Positions 47,606 to 57,210 of a stretch of DNA of 64,000 nt are shown in pieces (the stretch's first letter is position 1; each line of letters starts with the position of its first letter). The DNA lies in the NCBI RefSeq assembly GCF_019428685.1, contig NZ_CP080095.1:1426001-1490000 (forward strand), given 5' to 3'. The translations under genes and the position numbers were made by a program. The notes beneath the pieces are model-generated. The model was given only the letters and a program-made list of their open reading frames with translations. It made no database searches and was not told the DNA's origin. The DNA comes from Paraburkholderia edwinii (GTDB lineage Bacteria > Pseudomonadota > Gammaproteobacteria > Burkholderiales > Burkholderiaceae).

Positions 47606-47723
47606 GTGTGTTAACCCCTTAACCCCGTGTGGCCTTCGGTTTTGCCGCAGTTGCCAGTTATTTGCCGGATCTCGCTAGCAAGACCGGCCGGGCGCCGAAA
47701 AAGCCATACCAATTCAGATTTTT

Positions 47724-49436
47724 ATGTCCGACCTGCAAACCTCTACCCCGAATACCGAATCTTTTGCGGCTCTGTTCGAAGAGTCGCTGACCAAGCAGGA
47801 CATGCGCGCCGGCGAAGTGATCTCCGCCGAAGTCGTGCGTGTCGACCACAACTTCGTGGTCGTCAACGCTGGTCTCAAGTCCGAAGCCTACATCCCGCTC
47901 GAAGAGTTCCTGAATGACGCGGGCGAGGTAGAAGTGCAGGCGGGCGACTTCGTTTCCGTCGCGATCGACGCGCTCGAAAACGGCTATGGCGACACGATCC
48001 TGTCGCGCGACAAGGCCAAGCGTCTCGCATCGTGGCTGTCGCTGGAAAAAGCGCTCGACAACAACGAACTCGTGACCGGCACGATCACGGGCAAGGTCAA
48101 GGGCGGCATGACCGTGATGGTCAACGGCATCCGCGCGTTCCTGCCGGGTTCGCTCGTCGACACGCGTCCGGTCAAGGACACGACGCCGTACGAAGGCAAG
48201 ACGCTCGAATTCCGCGTCATCAAGCTCGATCGCAAGCGTAACAACGTCGTGCTGTCGCGCCGTGCCGTTATCGAAGCGACGCAAGGCGAAGAGCGCGCGA
48301 AGCTGCTCGAAACACTGAAGGAAGGCGCGATCGTCGAAGGCGTGGTCAAGAACATCACCGATTACGGCGCGTTCGTGGACCTCGGCGGTATCGACGGCCT
48401 GCTGCACATCACCGACATCGCATGGCGTCGCGTGCGTCACCCGAGCGAAGTGCTGTCGGTTGGCCAGGAAGTCACCGCGAAGATCCTCAAGTTCGACCAG
48501 GAAAAGAACCGCGTTTCGCTCGGTATCAAGCAACTGGGCGACGATCCGTGGGAAGGCATTTCGCGCCGTTACCCGTCGGGCACGCGTCTGTTCGGCAAGG
48601 TCACGAACATCACCGACTACGGCGCGTTCGTCGAAGTGGAATCGGGCATCGAAGGCCTCGTCCACGTGTCGGAAATGGACTGGACCAACAAGAACGTTGC
48701 ACCGTCGAAGGTTGTGCAGCTGGGCGACGAAGTCGAAGTCATGGTCCTCGAGATCGACGAAGACCGCCGCCGTATCAGCCTCGGCATGAAGCAGTGCAAG
48801 CCGAATCCGTGGGACGACTTCAGCCGTAACTTCAAGAAGGGCGACAAGATCCAGGGCGCCATCAAGTCGATCACCGACTTCGGCGTCTTTATCGGTCTGC
48901 CTGGCGGCATCGACGGTCTGGTTCACCTGTCGGATCTGTCGTGGAGCGAAAGCGGCGAAGAAGCGGTTCGCAAGTACAAGAAGGGCGACGAAGTGGAAGC
49001 GGTCGTGCTCGGCATCGACGTCGAGAAGGAACGCATTTCGCTCGGCATCAAGCAGCTCGAAGGCGACCCGTTCAGCAACTTCGTTGCGATGAACGACAAG
49101 GGTTCGACCGTCGACGGCGTGGTGAAGACGGTCGACGCGAAGGGCGCGGTTGTCACGCTCAGCGCGGAAGTCGAAGGCTACCTGCGTGCTTCGGAAATCG
49201 CACAAGACCGCGTCGAAGATGCGCGCAACGTGCTGAAGGAAGGCGACAAGGTCAACGCGATGATCATCAACATCGATCGCAAGTCGCGTGGCATCAACCT
49301 GTCGATCAAGGCGAAGGATTCGGCCGAACAGCAGGAAGCGATGCGCGGCCTGCAGGCTGAGAACAGCGCGGCGGCAAGCGGTACGACGAACCTCGGCGCG
49401 CTCCTGAAGGCCAAGCTCGACGGCCAGAACCAGTAA
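47724..49436 (+). CDS. rpsA: 30S ribosomal protein S1
   Basis: A 570-residue protein with six S1/OB-fold repeats; repeats 3-6 show [56 protein letters not shown] and a more diverged last copy. It binds mRNA on the small subunit and unfolds leaders. The start codon is preceded by an A/T-rich stretch without a Shine-Dalgarno sequence, as known for rpsA of other bacteria, where S1 regulates its own translation. Coding bias is strong, consistent with high expression. Upstream of ihfB as usual. Confidence 0.98.
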   Translation: MSDLQTSTPNTESFAALFEESLTKQDMRAGEVISAEVVRVDHNFVVVNAGLKSEAYIPLEEFLNDAGEVEVQAGDFVSVAIDALENGYGDTILSRDKAKRLASWLSLEKALDNNELVTGTITGKVKGGMTVMVNGIRAFLPGSLVDTRPVKDTTPYEGKTLEFRVIKLDRKRNNVVLSRRAVIEATQGEERAKLLETLKEGAIVEGVVKNITDYGAFVDLGGIDGLLHITDIAWRRVRHPSEVLSVGQEVTAKILKFDQEKNRVSLGIKQLGDDPWEGISRRYPSGTRLFGKVTNITDYGAFVEVESGIEGLVHVSEMDWTNKNVAPSKVVQLGDEVEVMVLEIDEDRRRISLGMKQCKPNPWDDFSRNFKKGDKIQGAIKSITDFGVFIGLPGGIDGLVHLSDLSWSESGEEAVRKYKKGDEVEAVVLGIDVEKERISLGIKQLEGDPFSNFVAMNDKGSTVDGVVKTVDAKGAVVTLSAEVEGYLRASEIAQDRVEDARNVLKEGDKVNAMIINIDRKSRGINLSIKAKDSAEQQEAMRGLQAENSAAASGTTNLGALLKAKLDGQNQ

Positions 49437-49458
49437 GCCTTAAGAGGTCTGCTGCAGA

Positions 49459-49791
49459 ATGACCAAATCGGAATTGGTCGCCCAACTGGCCACGCGATTT
49501 CCGCAACTTGTTCTAAAAGATGCGGATTTCGCGGTGAAGACGATGCTCGATGCGATGTCGGAGGCCTTGGCCAACGGCCATCGCATCGAAATTCGCGGCT
49601 TCGGCAGCTTCGGCCTCAATCGCCGTCCGTCGCGAGTCGGGCGCAATCCGAAGTCGGGCGAAAAAGTGCTGGTACCCGAGAAGTACGTACCGCACTTCAA
49701 GCCCGGCAAGGAATTGCGGGAACGGGTCGACCGGCGTGCCGGCGAACCGTTGAAGGCCGGCGCGGCTGACGTGTCGGACGACGATCAGTAA
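49459..49791 (+). CDS. ihfB: integration host factor subunit beta
   Basis: A 110-residue HU-family DNA-bending protein. [21 protein letters not shown] and the beta-arm sequence [17 protein letters not shown] are canonical, followed by [11 protein letters not shown]. It has a short acidic extension beyond the usual ~95 residues. It lies 22 bp after rpsA, so it is cotranscribed. A strong terminator follows. Confidence 0.97.
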   Translation: MTKSELVAQLATRFPQLVLKDADFAVKTMLDAMSEALANGHRIEIRGFGSFGLNRRPSRVGRNPKSGEKVLVPEKYVPHFKPGKELRERVDRRAGEPLKAGAADVSDDDQ

Positions 49792-49824
49792 GTTGCCTTG
49801 GCACGGCCAACAGGCAAAGACCAG

Positions 49825-49849
49825 AAAGCGCCCTACGGCGCTTTTTTTT
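49825..49849 (+). terminator. Rho-independent terminator after ihfB
   Basis: Stem aaagcgcc (49825-49832) / ggcgcttt (49837-49844) with a four-base loop and a T8 run. Confidence 0.9.
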
Positions 49850-50089
49850 CGCCCGCGCGATTTATCCCTGTATTGATGAGCTTTTCGCGCGTTCTTCGCG
49901 TGCGGCTTCGCTCGGCCCCCGCCGCGGCGACAGCAAGACTGACATCCCGATTTCCCCGTCCGTGCAAGCTTGCGCGCATAGGCAGGGGCTTCAATTACAA
50001 TACGGGGCACTTCGGCGCGGGCAAACACCGTGGCGCGATGCGTCATCAAGCCGGCGTCCTTCCCGCAACCGCCGTCAAGAGATACATAA

Positions 50090-50383
50090 ATGAAATTTAT
50101 CGTCTGGTTGATCCGCGTGCTGGTGTTCGTGCTGCTGCTGGTGCTCGCACTGTCCAACACGCAGCCTGCCACGCTGAATTTCCTCGCCGGTTATGCATGG
50201 CAAGCGCCGTTGATTCTGATCGGGCTGGCCTTCTTTGGTGTCGGCCTGGTGGCAGGGCTGGTCTCGGCGTTGCCGGGCGTGTTCCGGTTGCGGCTCGAAA
50301 ACGGCCGACTCAAGCGCGAGCTGCGCGTCGCGCGTGAAGCGCCGGTCGTCGTCGAAGAGCCGCCGCTGCCGCCGCTGATTTAA
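50090..50383 (+). CDS. lapA: lipopolysaccharide assembly protein A-like membrane protein
   Basis: A 97-residue protein with two membrane helices (about 3-22 and 38-60) separated by SNTQPATLNFLAGYAWQAPL, the LapA (YciS) hallmark. LapA works with LapB to control LpxC turnover and LPS assembly. The cytoplasmic tail is short and Pro/Glu-rich. It is 66 bp before lapB; the ihfB terminator upstream suggests its own promoter. Confidence 0.9.
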   Translation: MKFIVWLIRVLVFVLLLVLALSNTQPATLNFLAGYAWQAPLILIGLAFFGVGLVAGLVSALPGVFRLRLENGRLKRELRVAREAPVVVEEPPLPPLI

Positions 50384-50449
50384 GCATTCCCGCGTTGCGC
50401 CTGAACCCAGGCGCAACTTACGCATTTTGCGCATTTCCGCTCATATCGC

Positions 50450-51625
50450 ATGGATCTGGACTTCTGGTGGCTGCTCGTCATTCCTGTCGCATTCGCGTTC
50501 GGCTGGGTGGCCGCGCGTTATGACCTCAAGGCGCTGTTGTCCGAAAGCGCGAACCTGCCGCGTTCGTATTTCCGCGGCCTGAACTTTCTGCTGAACGAAC
50601 AGCCGGACCAGGCGATCGATGCGTTTATCGAAGTCGTCAAGCTCGATCCGGAGACGATCGAACTGCATTTCGCGCTCGGCAACCTGTTCCGGCGCCGCGG
50701 CGAGACGGACCGAGCGATTCGCGTGCATCAGAATCTGCTGAACCGTTCCGATCTGCCGGTCGCCGAACGCGATCATGCGTTGTACGAACTCGGCCAGGAC
50801 TTCCTGAAGGCGGGCTTGCTCGACCGTGCCGAGGAAACCTTCCGGATGCTCGAGACCGGCGATCGTGCGCTCGGCGCACAGCGCGCACTGCTCACGATCT
50901 ACGAGATCGAAAAGGACTGGCTCAAGTCGATCGAAACCGCGGAGCGGCTTGAAACGATGGGCGCCGAACCGCTGGGCAAGGAGATTGCGCAATTCCACTG
51001 CGAACTCGCGCAGGAAGCGCTGCAGCAGAAAAAGCCCGACGAAGCGAAACGCCAGCTCGACCTCGCGTTGCGCGCGAATCCGCAGAACGTGCGCGCGACG
51101 ATCCTGTTCGGCGACGTCGCCGCGGCGGCCGGCGCGCACGAGAAGGCGATCGGGGAATGGCGGCGGGTCGAGGAGCAGAATTCCGCGTACCTGCCGCTCG
51201 TCGCGGAGAAGGTAATGAAGGGTTACGAAGCGCTGGGCCGCCAGGAAGAGGGCGCCGATGTGCTGACGCAGTGGGTCGACGATTACCCGTCGAACGATCT
51301 GCTCGACGTCGGCTACCAGTACGTCGCGGCGTTGCGCGGACTCGATGCCGCGCATACGCTGGCGCGCACGCAGATGCAGAAATCGCCGAACCTCGCCGGC
51401 ATGACGCGGTTGCTCGAAGCGCAGCAGGCGAAGGCCGAAGAGCCGCGCCGCAGCGAACTCGAGCTGATGCGCACGCTGATCCGCCAGCGCACCAAAAATC
51501 TGCCACGGTATACGTGCCAGAATTGCGGCTTCCGGGCACGGCTTTTCTACTGGCAGTGTCCGGGCTGCAGCGGCTGGGAGACGTACGCGCCGCGCCGCGT
51601 CGAGCCGATTACGGCATCGAGCTGA
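50450..51625 (+). CDS. lapB: lipopolysaccharide assembly protein B
   Basis: A 391-residue protein. The N-terminal membrane anchor (WWLLVIPVAFAFGWVAARYD, about residues 4-24) is followed by about nine TPR motifs. The C-terminal rubredoxin-type metal-binding domain has C356, C359, C370 and C373 (CQNCGF, CPGC). In E. coli LapB (YciM) recruits LpxC to FtsH for degradation. It is directly followed by ugd and heptose genes, so this stretch groups LPS regulation with LPS precursor synthesis. Confidence 0.94.
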   Translation: MDLDFWWLLVIPVAFAFGWVAARYDLKALLSESANLPRSYFRGLNFLLNEQPDQAIDAFIEVVKLDPETIELHFALGNLFRRRGETDRAIRVHQNLLNRSDLPVAERDHALYELGQDFLKAGLLDRAEETFRMLETGDRALGAQRALLTIYEIEKDWLKSIETAERLETMGAEPLGKEIAQFHCELAQEALQQKKPDEAKRQLDLALRANPQNVRATILFGDVAAAAGAHEKAIGEWRRVEEQNSAYLPLVAEKVMKGYEALGRQEEGADVLTQWVDDYPSNDLLDVGYQYVAALRGLDAAHTLARTQMQKSPNLAGMTRLLEAQQAKAEEPRRSELELMRTLIRQRTKNLPRYTCQNCGFRARLFYWQCPGCSGWETYAPRRVEPITASS

Positions 51626-51731
51626 GCGCTGAGAAGAACCACAAGAACAACACAACTAACCACGCGGGAACCAGCACCCGGCGCATAGCCGGGCGCCGTC
51701 ACCGGACCCTACTACCGGACTCGGAAAGCGT

Positions 51732-53147
51732 ATGAAAGTCACCATCATCGGCACGGGTTACGTCGGCCTCGTCACAGGCGCGTGTCTGGCGGAAATCGGC
51801 AACGACGTGTTCTGCCTCGACGTCGATCCGCGCAAGATCGACATCCTGAACAGCGGTGGCGTGCCGATCCACGAACCGGGTTTGCAGGAGATCATCGCGC
51901 GCACGCGCGCGGCCGGGCGCATCACGTTTTCGACCGATGTCGAAGCGAGCGTGCGGCATGGCGACATCCAGTTCATCGCGGTCGGCACGCCGCCCGACGA
52001 GGACGGCTCGGCGGATCTGCAATACGTGCTCGAAGCGGCGCGTAACATCGGCCGCTATATGACCGGCTTCAAGGTGATCGTCGACAAATCGACGGTACCG
52101 GTCGGCACCGCGGCGCGCGTACGCGAAGTGGTCGGCGAGCAGCTGGCCGCGCGCGGTCTCGGCGGCGGCCTGCAGCATGCGTTCTCGATCGTTTCAAACC
52201 CGGAATTCCTGAAGGAAGGCGCGGCCGTCGAAGACTTTATGCGCCCCGACCGCATCGTGATCGGCAGCGACGACGACGTGCCCGGTGAAAAGGCGCGCGA
52301 GCTGATGAAGCGCCTTTACGCGCCGTTCAACCGCAACCACGAACGCACGATGTACATGGACGTGCGCTCGGCCGAATTCACGAAATACGCGGCCAACGCG
52401 ATGCTCGCCACGCGCATCTCGTTCATGAACGAGATGGCGAATCTCGCCGAACGCGTCGGCGCCGACATCGACGCGGTGCGGCGCGGCATCGGCTCGGATC
52501 CGCGCATCGGCTACCACTTCCTGTATGCGGGGGTCGGCTACGGCGGCTCGTGCTTCCCGAAAGACGTGCAGGCGCTGGTCCGCACCGGCAGCGAGTCGGG
52601 CCACAATCTGCGCATTCTCGAAGCGGTCGAGGAAGTGAACCACGAGCAGAAGGAAGTGCTCGTGCGCAAGATCACGCAGTCGCTCGGCGACGATCTCTCG
52701 GGCCGCACGTTCGCGGTCTGGGGTCTCGCGTTCAAGCCGAACACCGACGATATGCGCGAAGCGCCGAGCCGCCGCCTGATCGCGGCGCTGCTCGGACGCG
52801 GCGCGACGGTGCGCGCGTACGATCCGGTCGCGATCGACGAAGCGCGCCGCGTGTTCGCGATCGACCTGCACGACACGCCCGAATTGCAGGCGCGCCTGCA
52901 ATTCGTCGGCACCCAGGACGAAGCGCTGACCGGCGCGGATGCGCTGATCGTCGTGACCGAGTGGAAGGAGTTCAAGAGCCCGGATTTCGCGCATCTGAAA
53001 TCGGCTTTGAAATCGCCGTTGATCTTCGACGGCCGCAACCTGTACGAACCGGCGGCGATGACCGAACTTGGCATCGACTACCACTCGATTGGACGTCCCT
53101 ATGTCGCAGCAACCGAATTTACAACCGACGGCGGCGGCCGTGCCTGA
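51732..53147 (+). CDS. ugd: UDP-glucose 6-dehydrogenase
   Basis: A 471-residue NAD-dependent enzyme producing UDP-glucuronate. The N-terminal Rossmann motif is GTGYVG (7-12). The catalytic nucleophile is C274 ([10 protein letters not shown]), and [16 protein letters not shown] is the central-domain signature. In Burkholderiales UDP-glucuronate feeds UDP-L-Ara4N for lipid A modification and exopolysaccharide. It overlaps the rfaE1 start by 47 bp. Confidence 0.96.
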   Translation: MKVTIIGTGYVGLVTGACLAEIGNDVFCLDVDPRKIDILNSGGVPIHEPGLQEIIARTRAAGRITFSTDVEASVRHGDIQFIAVGTPPDEDGSADLQYVLEAARNIGRYMTGFKVIVDKSTVPVGTAARVREVVGEQLAARGLGGGLQHAFSIVSNPEFLKEGAAVEDFMRPDRIVIGSDDDVPGEKARELMKRLYAPFNRNHERTMYMDVRSAEFTKYAANAMLATRISFMNEMANLAERVGADIDAVRRGIGSDPRIGYHFLYAGVGYGGSCFPKDVQALVRTGSESGHNLRILEAVEEVNHEQKEVLVRKITQSLGDDLSGRTFAVWGLAFKPNTDDMREAPSRRLIAALLGRGATVRAYDPVAIDEARRVFAIDLHDTPELQARLQFVGTQDEALTGADALIVVTEWKEFKSPDFAHLKSALKSPLIFDGRNLYEPAAMTELGIDYHSIGRPYVAATEFTTDGGGRA

Positions 53148-54120
53148 TTCGATCCTCGAGACGGCGACGCCGGTGCCCGAGGCCGGCATCGTGCCGCGCG
53201 AGCGGCTCGCGCATGCGCGTGTGCTCATCGTTGGCGATGTGATGCTCGACCGCTACTGGTTCGGCGATGTGAACCGCATCTCGCCTGAAGCGCCGGTGCC
53301 GGTCGTGCATGTGCAGCGTCAGGAAGATCGCCTCGGCGGCGCGGCGAACGTCGCGCGCAACGTGGCGGCGCTCGGCGCGAAGGCGGGCCTCCTGTGCGTG
53401 GTCGGACACGACGAGCCTGGCGAGCGCATCGTGCAACTGCTCGGCGACAGCGGCGTCGATCCGCATCTCGAGCGCGATCCCGCCTTGCCGACCACCATCA
53501 AATTGCGCGTGCTGTCGCGCCAGCAGCAGTTGCTGCGCGTCGACTTCGAGAACCTGCCCGCGCACGAAGCGCTGCTTGCGGGCCTCGCGCGCTTCGATTC
53601 GCTGCTGCCTGCCCACGACGTGATCCTGATGTCGGACTACGCGAAAGGCGGCTTGACGCACGTGACGAAGATGATGGAAAAAGCGCGCGCGGCGGGCAAG
53701 TCCGTGCTCGTCGACCCGAAGGGCGACGAGTGGGAACGCTATCGCGGCGCGACGCTGATCACGCCGAACCGCGCGGAACTGCGCGAGGTGGTCGGTAGCT
53801 GGAAGTCGGAAGCGGACCTGCTGGCGCGCGTTACGAGGCTGCGCACCGAGCTCGACATTGCTGCGCTGCTGCTTACGCGTTCCGAAGAGGGCATGACGCT
53901 GTTCTCGAACGACGGCGTGCTGCACGCCTCGGCCGTGGCACGCGAAGTGTATGATGTGTCGGGCGCGGGCGATACCGTGATCGCGACGCTCGCGGTGATG
54001 CTCGGTGCGGGTTTGCCGCTCGCCGAAGCCGTGTCGCTCGCGAATCGCGCAGCGGGCATCGTGGTCGGCAAGCTCGGCACCGCAACCGTCGACTACGACG
54101 AACTCTTTCACCCGCACTGA
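53101..54120 (+). CDS. rfaE1: D-glycero-beta-D-manno-heptose-7-phosphate kinase
   Basis: A 339-residue PfkB/ribokinase-like kinase equal to the N-terminal half of bifunctional HldE; the nucleotidyltransferase half is missing, as expected where rfaE1 and rfaE2 are split. Motifs are [37 protein letters not shown] and the catalytic DVSGAGDTV. The ATG at 53101 lies inside ugd; a downstream start is possible since the first ~35 residues are unstructured. It acts in ADP-heptose synthesis for the LPS inner core, before rfaD. Confidence 0.94.
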   Translation: MSQQPNLQPTAAAVPDSILETATPVPEAGIVPRERLAHARVLIVGDVMLDRYWFGDVNRISPEAPVPVVHVQRQEDRLGGAANVARNVAALGAKAGLLCVVGHDEPGERIVQLLGDSGVDPHLERDPALPTTIKLRVLSRQQQLLRVDFENLPAHEALLAGLARFDSLLPAHDVILMSDYAKGGLTHVTKMMEKARAAGKSVLVDPKGDEWERYRGATLITPNRAELREVVGSWKSEADLLARVTRLRTELDIAALLLTRSEEGMTLFSNDGVLHASAVAREVYDVSGAGDTVIATLAVMLGAGLPLAEAVSLANRAAGIVVGKLGTATVDYDELFHPH

Positions 54121-54313
54121 TGTGCCGCGCCGCCGCTGCTTTGCGCATCTTGCCGTCGCGGCTTGCAGCTACCACCGCGTCGCCTGATGCCGCATCGAAC
54201 GTGATTGCTTGCCGCCGCGGCGCGTGCCGGTACGCGATCAGCGCAAGCGGCATCATCGGCGCAGGCGGCTCATCACATGTGCTCTCATCCACTCCCATCA
54301 GGCAGGGACGACC

Positions 54314-55306
54314 ATGACTCTCATCGTCACCGGCGCGGCCGGCTTTATCGGCAGCAATATCGTCAAGGCGCTTAACGAGCGCGGCGAACACCGGATCATC
54401 GCCGTCGATAACCTGACGCGTGCAGACAAATTTAAGAATCTCGTCGACTGCGAGATCGACGACTATCTCGACAAGACCGAATTCATCGAACGCTTCGCGC
54501 GCGGCGATTTCGGCAAGGTGCGCGCGGTGTTCCACGAAGGCGCGTGCTCCGACACGATGGAGCACAACGGCCGCTACATGATGGACAACAACTTCCGCTA
54601 CAGCCGCGCCGTGCTCGACGCGTGCCTCGCGCAAGGCGTTCAGTTCCTCTATGCATCGTCGGCGGCGACATACGGCGGGTCGGACCGGTTTGTCGAAGAC
54701 CGCGAGTTCGAGCGGCCGCTCAACGTGTACGGCTACTCGAAGTTCCTGTTCGATCAGGTGATTCGCCGCGTGTTGCCGACGGCAAAGACGCAGATCGCGG
54801 GCTTTCGCTACTTCAACGTGTACGGGCCGCGCGAGTCGCACAAGGAACGCATGGCCTCGGTCGCGTTCCACAACTTCAACCAGTTTCGCGCGGAAGGCAA
54901 GGTCAAGCTCTTCGGCGAATACAACGGTTATGCGGCCGGCCAGCAGACGCGCGACTTCGTTTCGGTCGAAGACGTTGCCAAGGTCAACCTGTTCTTCTTC
55001 GATCACCCGGAGAAGTCGGGCATTTTCAATCTCGGCACCGGCCGTGCGCAGCCGTTCAACGATATCGCGTCGACGGTCGTCAACACGCTGCGCGTGCTGA
55101 AGCACGAACCGGCGTTGTCGCTTGCCGAGCAGGTGCAGCGCGGGCTGATTGAGTACGTGCCGTTCCCCGACGCGTTGCGCGGCAAATATCAGTGCTTCAC
55201 GCAGGCAGACTTGACGAAGCTGCGCGCGGCCGGCTACGACGCGCCGTTTCTGACCGTGCAGGAAGGCGTCGATCGTTACGTGCGCTGGCTATTCGGCCAG
55301 GTGTAA
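54314..55306 (+). CDS. rfaD: ADP-L-glycero-D-manno-heptose 6-epimerase
   Basis: A 330-residue short-chain dehydrogenase/epimerase. The NADP-binding GAAGFIG is at residues 7-13 and the catalytic pair Y139-x3-K143 (NVYGYSKF); [11 protein letters not shown] and [12 protein letters not shown] are HldD signatures. It completes the ADP-heptose pathway. The ATG at 54314 is chosen by the conserved [10 protein letters not shown] start; AGGGACG precedes it. It follows rfaE1 by 193 bp and is the last gene of the long plus-strand run. Confidence 0.97.
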   Translation: MTLIVTGAAGFIGSNIVKALNERGEHRIIAVDNLTRADKFKNLVDCEIDDYLDKTEFIERFARGDFGKVRAVFHEGACSDTMEHNGRYMMDNNFRYSRAVLDACLAQGVQFLYASSAATYGGSDRFVEDREFERPLNVYGYSKFLFDQVIRRVLPTAKTQIAGFRYFNVYGPRESHKERMASVAFHNFNQFRAEGKVKLFGEYNGYAAGQQTRDFVSVEDVAKVNLFFFDHPEKSGIFNLGTGRAQPFNDIASTVVNTLRVLKHEPALSLAEQVQRGLIEYVPFPDALRGKYQCFTQADLTKLRAAGYDAPFLTVQEGVDRYVRWLFGQV

Positions 55307-55419
55307 ATCTTTCGCAGACCTCCCTAAACTAGCGCCAGCGGTTGGCGATCTTCACCGGCCGCTGTTGAAGACTGTTGAATCAGTCGCGTCAGTTGAGTCT
55401 TTGTTTCAGGGAGGTTTTC

Positions 55420-55785
55420 ATGCTTAGAAAAATTCTGGTTACCGCGGCGATGCTCGCCGCATTCGGTCAGCAGGCGTATGCGGTCGTCGACGTCAATACG
55501 GCCAATGAGGACGCGCTGCGCACCATCAAAGGCATCGGTCCGGCGAAAGCCAAGTCGATTCTCGACGAGCGCGAAGCGCACGGGCCGTTCAAGGACGGCC
55601 CCGATCTCGCGAAGCGCGTCAAGGGCATGGGCGGCCACACCGTCGAGCGTCTCCAGGCGGAGGGACTCGCGGTCGGCGCTAGCGCACCGGCTGTCGCTGC
55701 TTCTGGCGCGCAGAATGCGGCTGCTGCAAACACGAAGGCCCCGCCTGCCGGCAAGACCGACACGGCTGTCGTCGTGAAGAAGTAG
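55420..55785 (+). CDS. comEA: ComEA-like helix-hairpin-helix DNA-binding protein
   Basis: A 121-residue protein with a signal peptide (cleavage after about A21, AYA-VV) and a helix-hairpin-helix DNA-binding domain at 25-85: VNTANEDALRTIKGIGPAKAKSI, then LAKRVKGMGGHTVERL. The tail is Ala-rich. ComEA binds incoming DNA in the periplasm during natural transformation. GGGAGG precedes the chosen ATG. Not in an operon with other competence genes. Confidence 0.93.
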   Translation: MLRKILVTAAMLAAFGQQAYAVVDVNTANEDALRTIKGIGPAKAKSILDEREAHGPFKDGPDLAKRVKGMGGHTVERLQAEGLAVGASAPAVAASGAQNAAAANTKAPPAGKTDTAVVVKK

Positions 55786-55794
55786 CCATCCGCC

Positions 55795-55827
55795 GGGTAC
55801 GCGTGCGGCAGCGCCGCACGCGTACCC
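55795..55827 (+). terminator. Perfect 15-bp hairpin after comEA
   Basis: gggtacgcgtgcggc (55795-55809) and its exact complement (55813-55827) flank a three-base loop. There is no T-run, so it may be a weak or Rho-assisted terminator or mRNA 3'-end stabiliser. Confidence 0.6.
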
Positions 55828-56077
55828 GCAAAGCTTGATCACACGTGCTTTTCTGGTTGGAGAGACATCGTCGGCTCCTTCAGCCGTCATTTCAGATGAC
55901 TGGCTCCCGCGGCGTGAATGCAATGTCCTGGGTTGCAATGCCCGGGGTTGCCCTAGGGTTACCCTCGCGTTGCAACGCATCCGCCGCGGGCTTTTTGCGT
56001 CGTTAAGCGGCGATCTCTGCCGCGCCGGGTCTCCACATGCACAGCATGGCCAGGCGGCAGGCAAAAGCAGCGTGGTT

Positions 56078-56083
56078 TAGAAT
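56078..56083 (+). promoter_or_regulatory. possible -10 box for cysM
   Basis: TAGAAT 45 bp before the cysM start; no convincing -35. Confidence 0.4.
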
Positions 56084-56127
56084 CGATCCATTCAGGAACA
56101 GACGCGCACGATCCGTACGCAACCGAT

Positions 56128-57030
56128 ATGACTTACAAAACGATTGAAGACACGATCGGCAACACGCCGCTCGTACAACTCGTGCGAGTCGTCGACGACG
56201 AAATCCGCGGCCGCAACAACGTCGTGCTCGGCAAGCTCGAAGGCAATAATCCGGCGGGCTCGGTGAAGGACCGGCCGGCGCTCTCAATGATCAAGAAAGC
56301 CGAACAGCGCGGCCGTATCAAACCCGGCGACACACTGATCGAAGCCACAAGCGGCAATACCGGCATTGCGCTTGCGATGGCCGCCGCGGTGCGCGGCTAC
56401 AAGATGCTGCTGATCATGCCCGAAGACCTGTCGCTCGAACGCCGCCAGAGCATGAGCGCGTACGGCGCGGAAATACTGTTGACACCGGTAACGGGCGGCA
56501 TGGAATATGCGCGCGACCTTGCGGAACAGATGCAGCGCGAAGGCAAGGGCATCATCCTCGATCAGTTCGGTAACCCCGACAATCCGCTTGCGCACTACGA
56601 AACGACAGGTCCTGAAATCTGGCGCGATACCGAAGGGCGCATCACGCACTTCGTGTCCGCCATGGGCACGACGGGCACGATCATGGGCACGTCGCAGTAT
56701 CTGAAAGAACAAAACTCGCAGATCGAAATAATCGGCGCGCAGCCGGAAGAGGGTTCGCGTATTCCGGGTATTCGCAAATGGCCGGAAGCGTATCTGCCGA
56801 AGATTTTCGATCGCAGCCGCGTCGATCGCGTCGAGAATGTGAGTCAGGCTGCATCGGAAACGATGGCACGCCGGCTCGCATCGGTCGAAGGCATCTTTTG
56901 CGGCATCTCGTCGGGCGGCGCGTGCGAAGTCGCGTTGCGGATTGCGCGGCAGGTCGAGAATGCAACGATCGTGTTTATCGTCTGCGATCGCGGCGATCGT
57001 TATCTGTCGACGGGTGTGTTTCCGGCTTGA
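56128..57030 (+). CDS. cysM: cysteine synthase B (O-acetylserine sulfhydrylase CysM)
   Basis: A 300-residue PLP enzyme making cysteine from O-acetylserine and sulfide or thiosulfate. The PLP lysine is K47 in NPAGSVKDR, with EATSGNTGIALA as phosphate-binding loop, GTTGTIMG and SSGGACEVAL further on. The CysM-type loop GNPDNPLAHYETTGPEIW is present. Monocistronic, closed by a bidirectional terminator shared with mltB. Confidence 0.96.
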   Translation: MTYKTIEDTIGNTPLVQLVRVVDDEIRGRNNVVLGKLEGNNPAGSVKDRPALSMIKKAEQRGRIKPGDTLIEATSGNTGIALAMAAAVRGYKMLLIMPEDLSLERRQSMSAYGAEILLTPVTGGMEYARDLAEQMQREGKGIILDQFGNPDNPLAHYETTGPEIWRDTEGRITHFVSAMGTTGTIMGTSQYLKEQNSQIEIIGAQPEEGSRIPGIRKWPEAYLPKIFDRSRVDRVENVSQAASETMARRLASVEGIFCGISSGGACEVALRIARQVENATIVFIVCDRGDRYLSTGVFPA

Positions 57031-57090
57031 TTGAGGCGGTAGTGAGGCGTTGGCCTCCTCGCTAGCGGACGGGCAGGCTAGTCGATAAGC

Positions 57091-57130
57091 AAAAGGCGCC
57101 GGGCGGCGAATCCGCCGCCCGGCGCCTTTT
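57091..57130. terminator. Bidirectional terminator between cysM and mltB
   Basis: Perfect 18-bp stem 57091-57108 / 57113-57130 with loop aatc. The A4 and T4 ends make it work on both strands, serving the two converging genes. Confidence 0.92.
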
Positions 57131-57210
57131 GTTGCTTTCTGTTCTGTGTATTCGGCGTCAGCGAACGAGCCCGATTGCACTGCGCTACCGAACACCCGCT
57201 GCGCGACAAC

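Larger units (their letters stand above)
55786..56127. other. 342-bp intergenic region between comEA and cysM
   Basis: It holds the comEA hairpin at its left end, a stretch of short partly repeated cctgggttgcaatgcc-like words around 55925-55965 and a TAGAAT box for cysM near its right end. No coding frame is supported. Confidence 0.6.
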
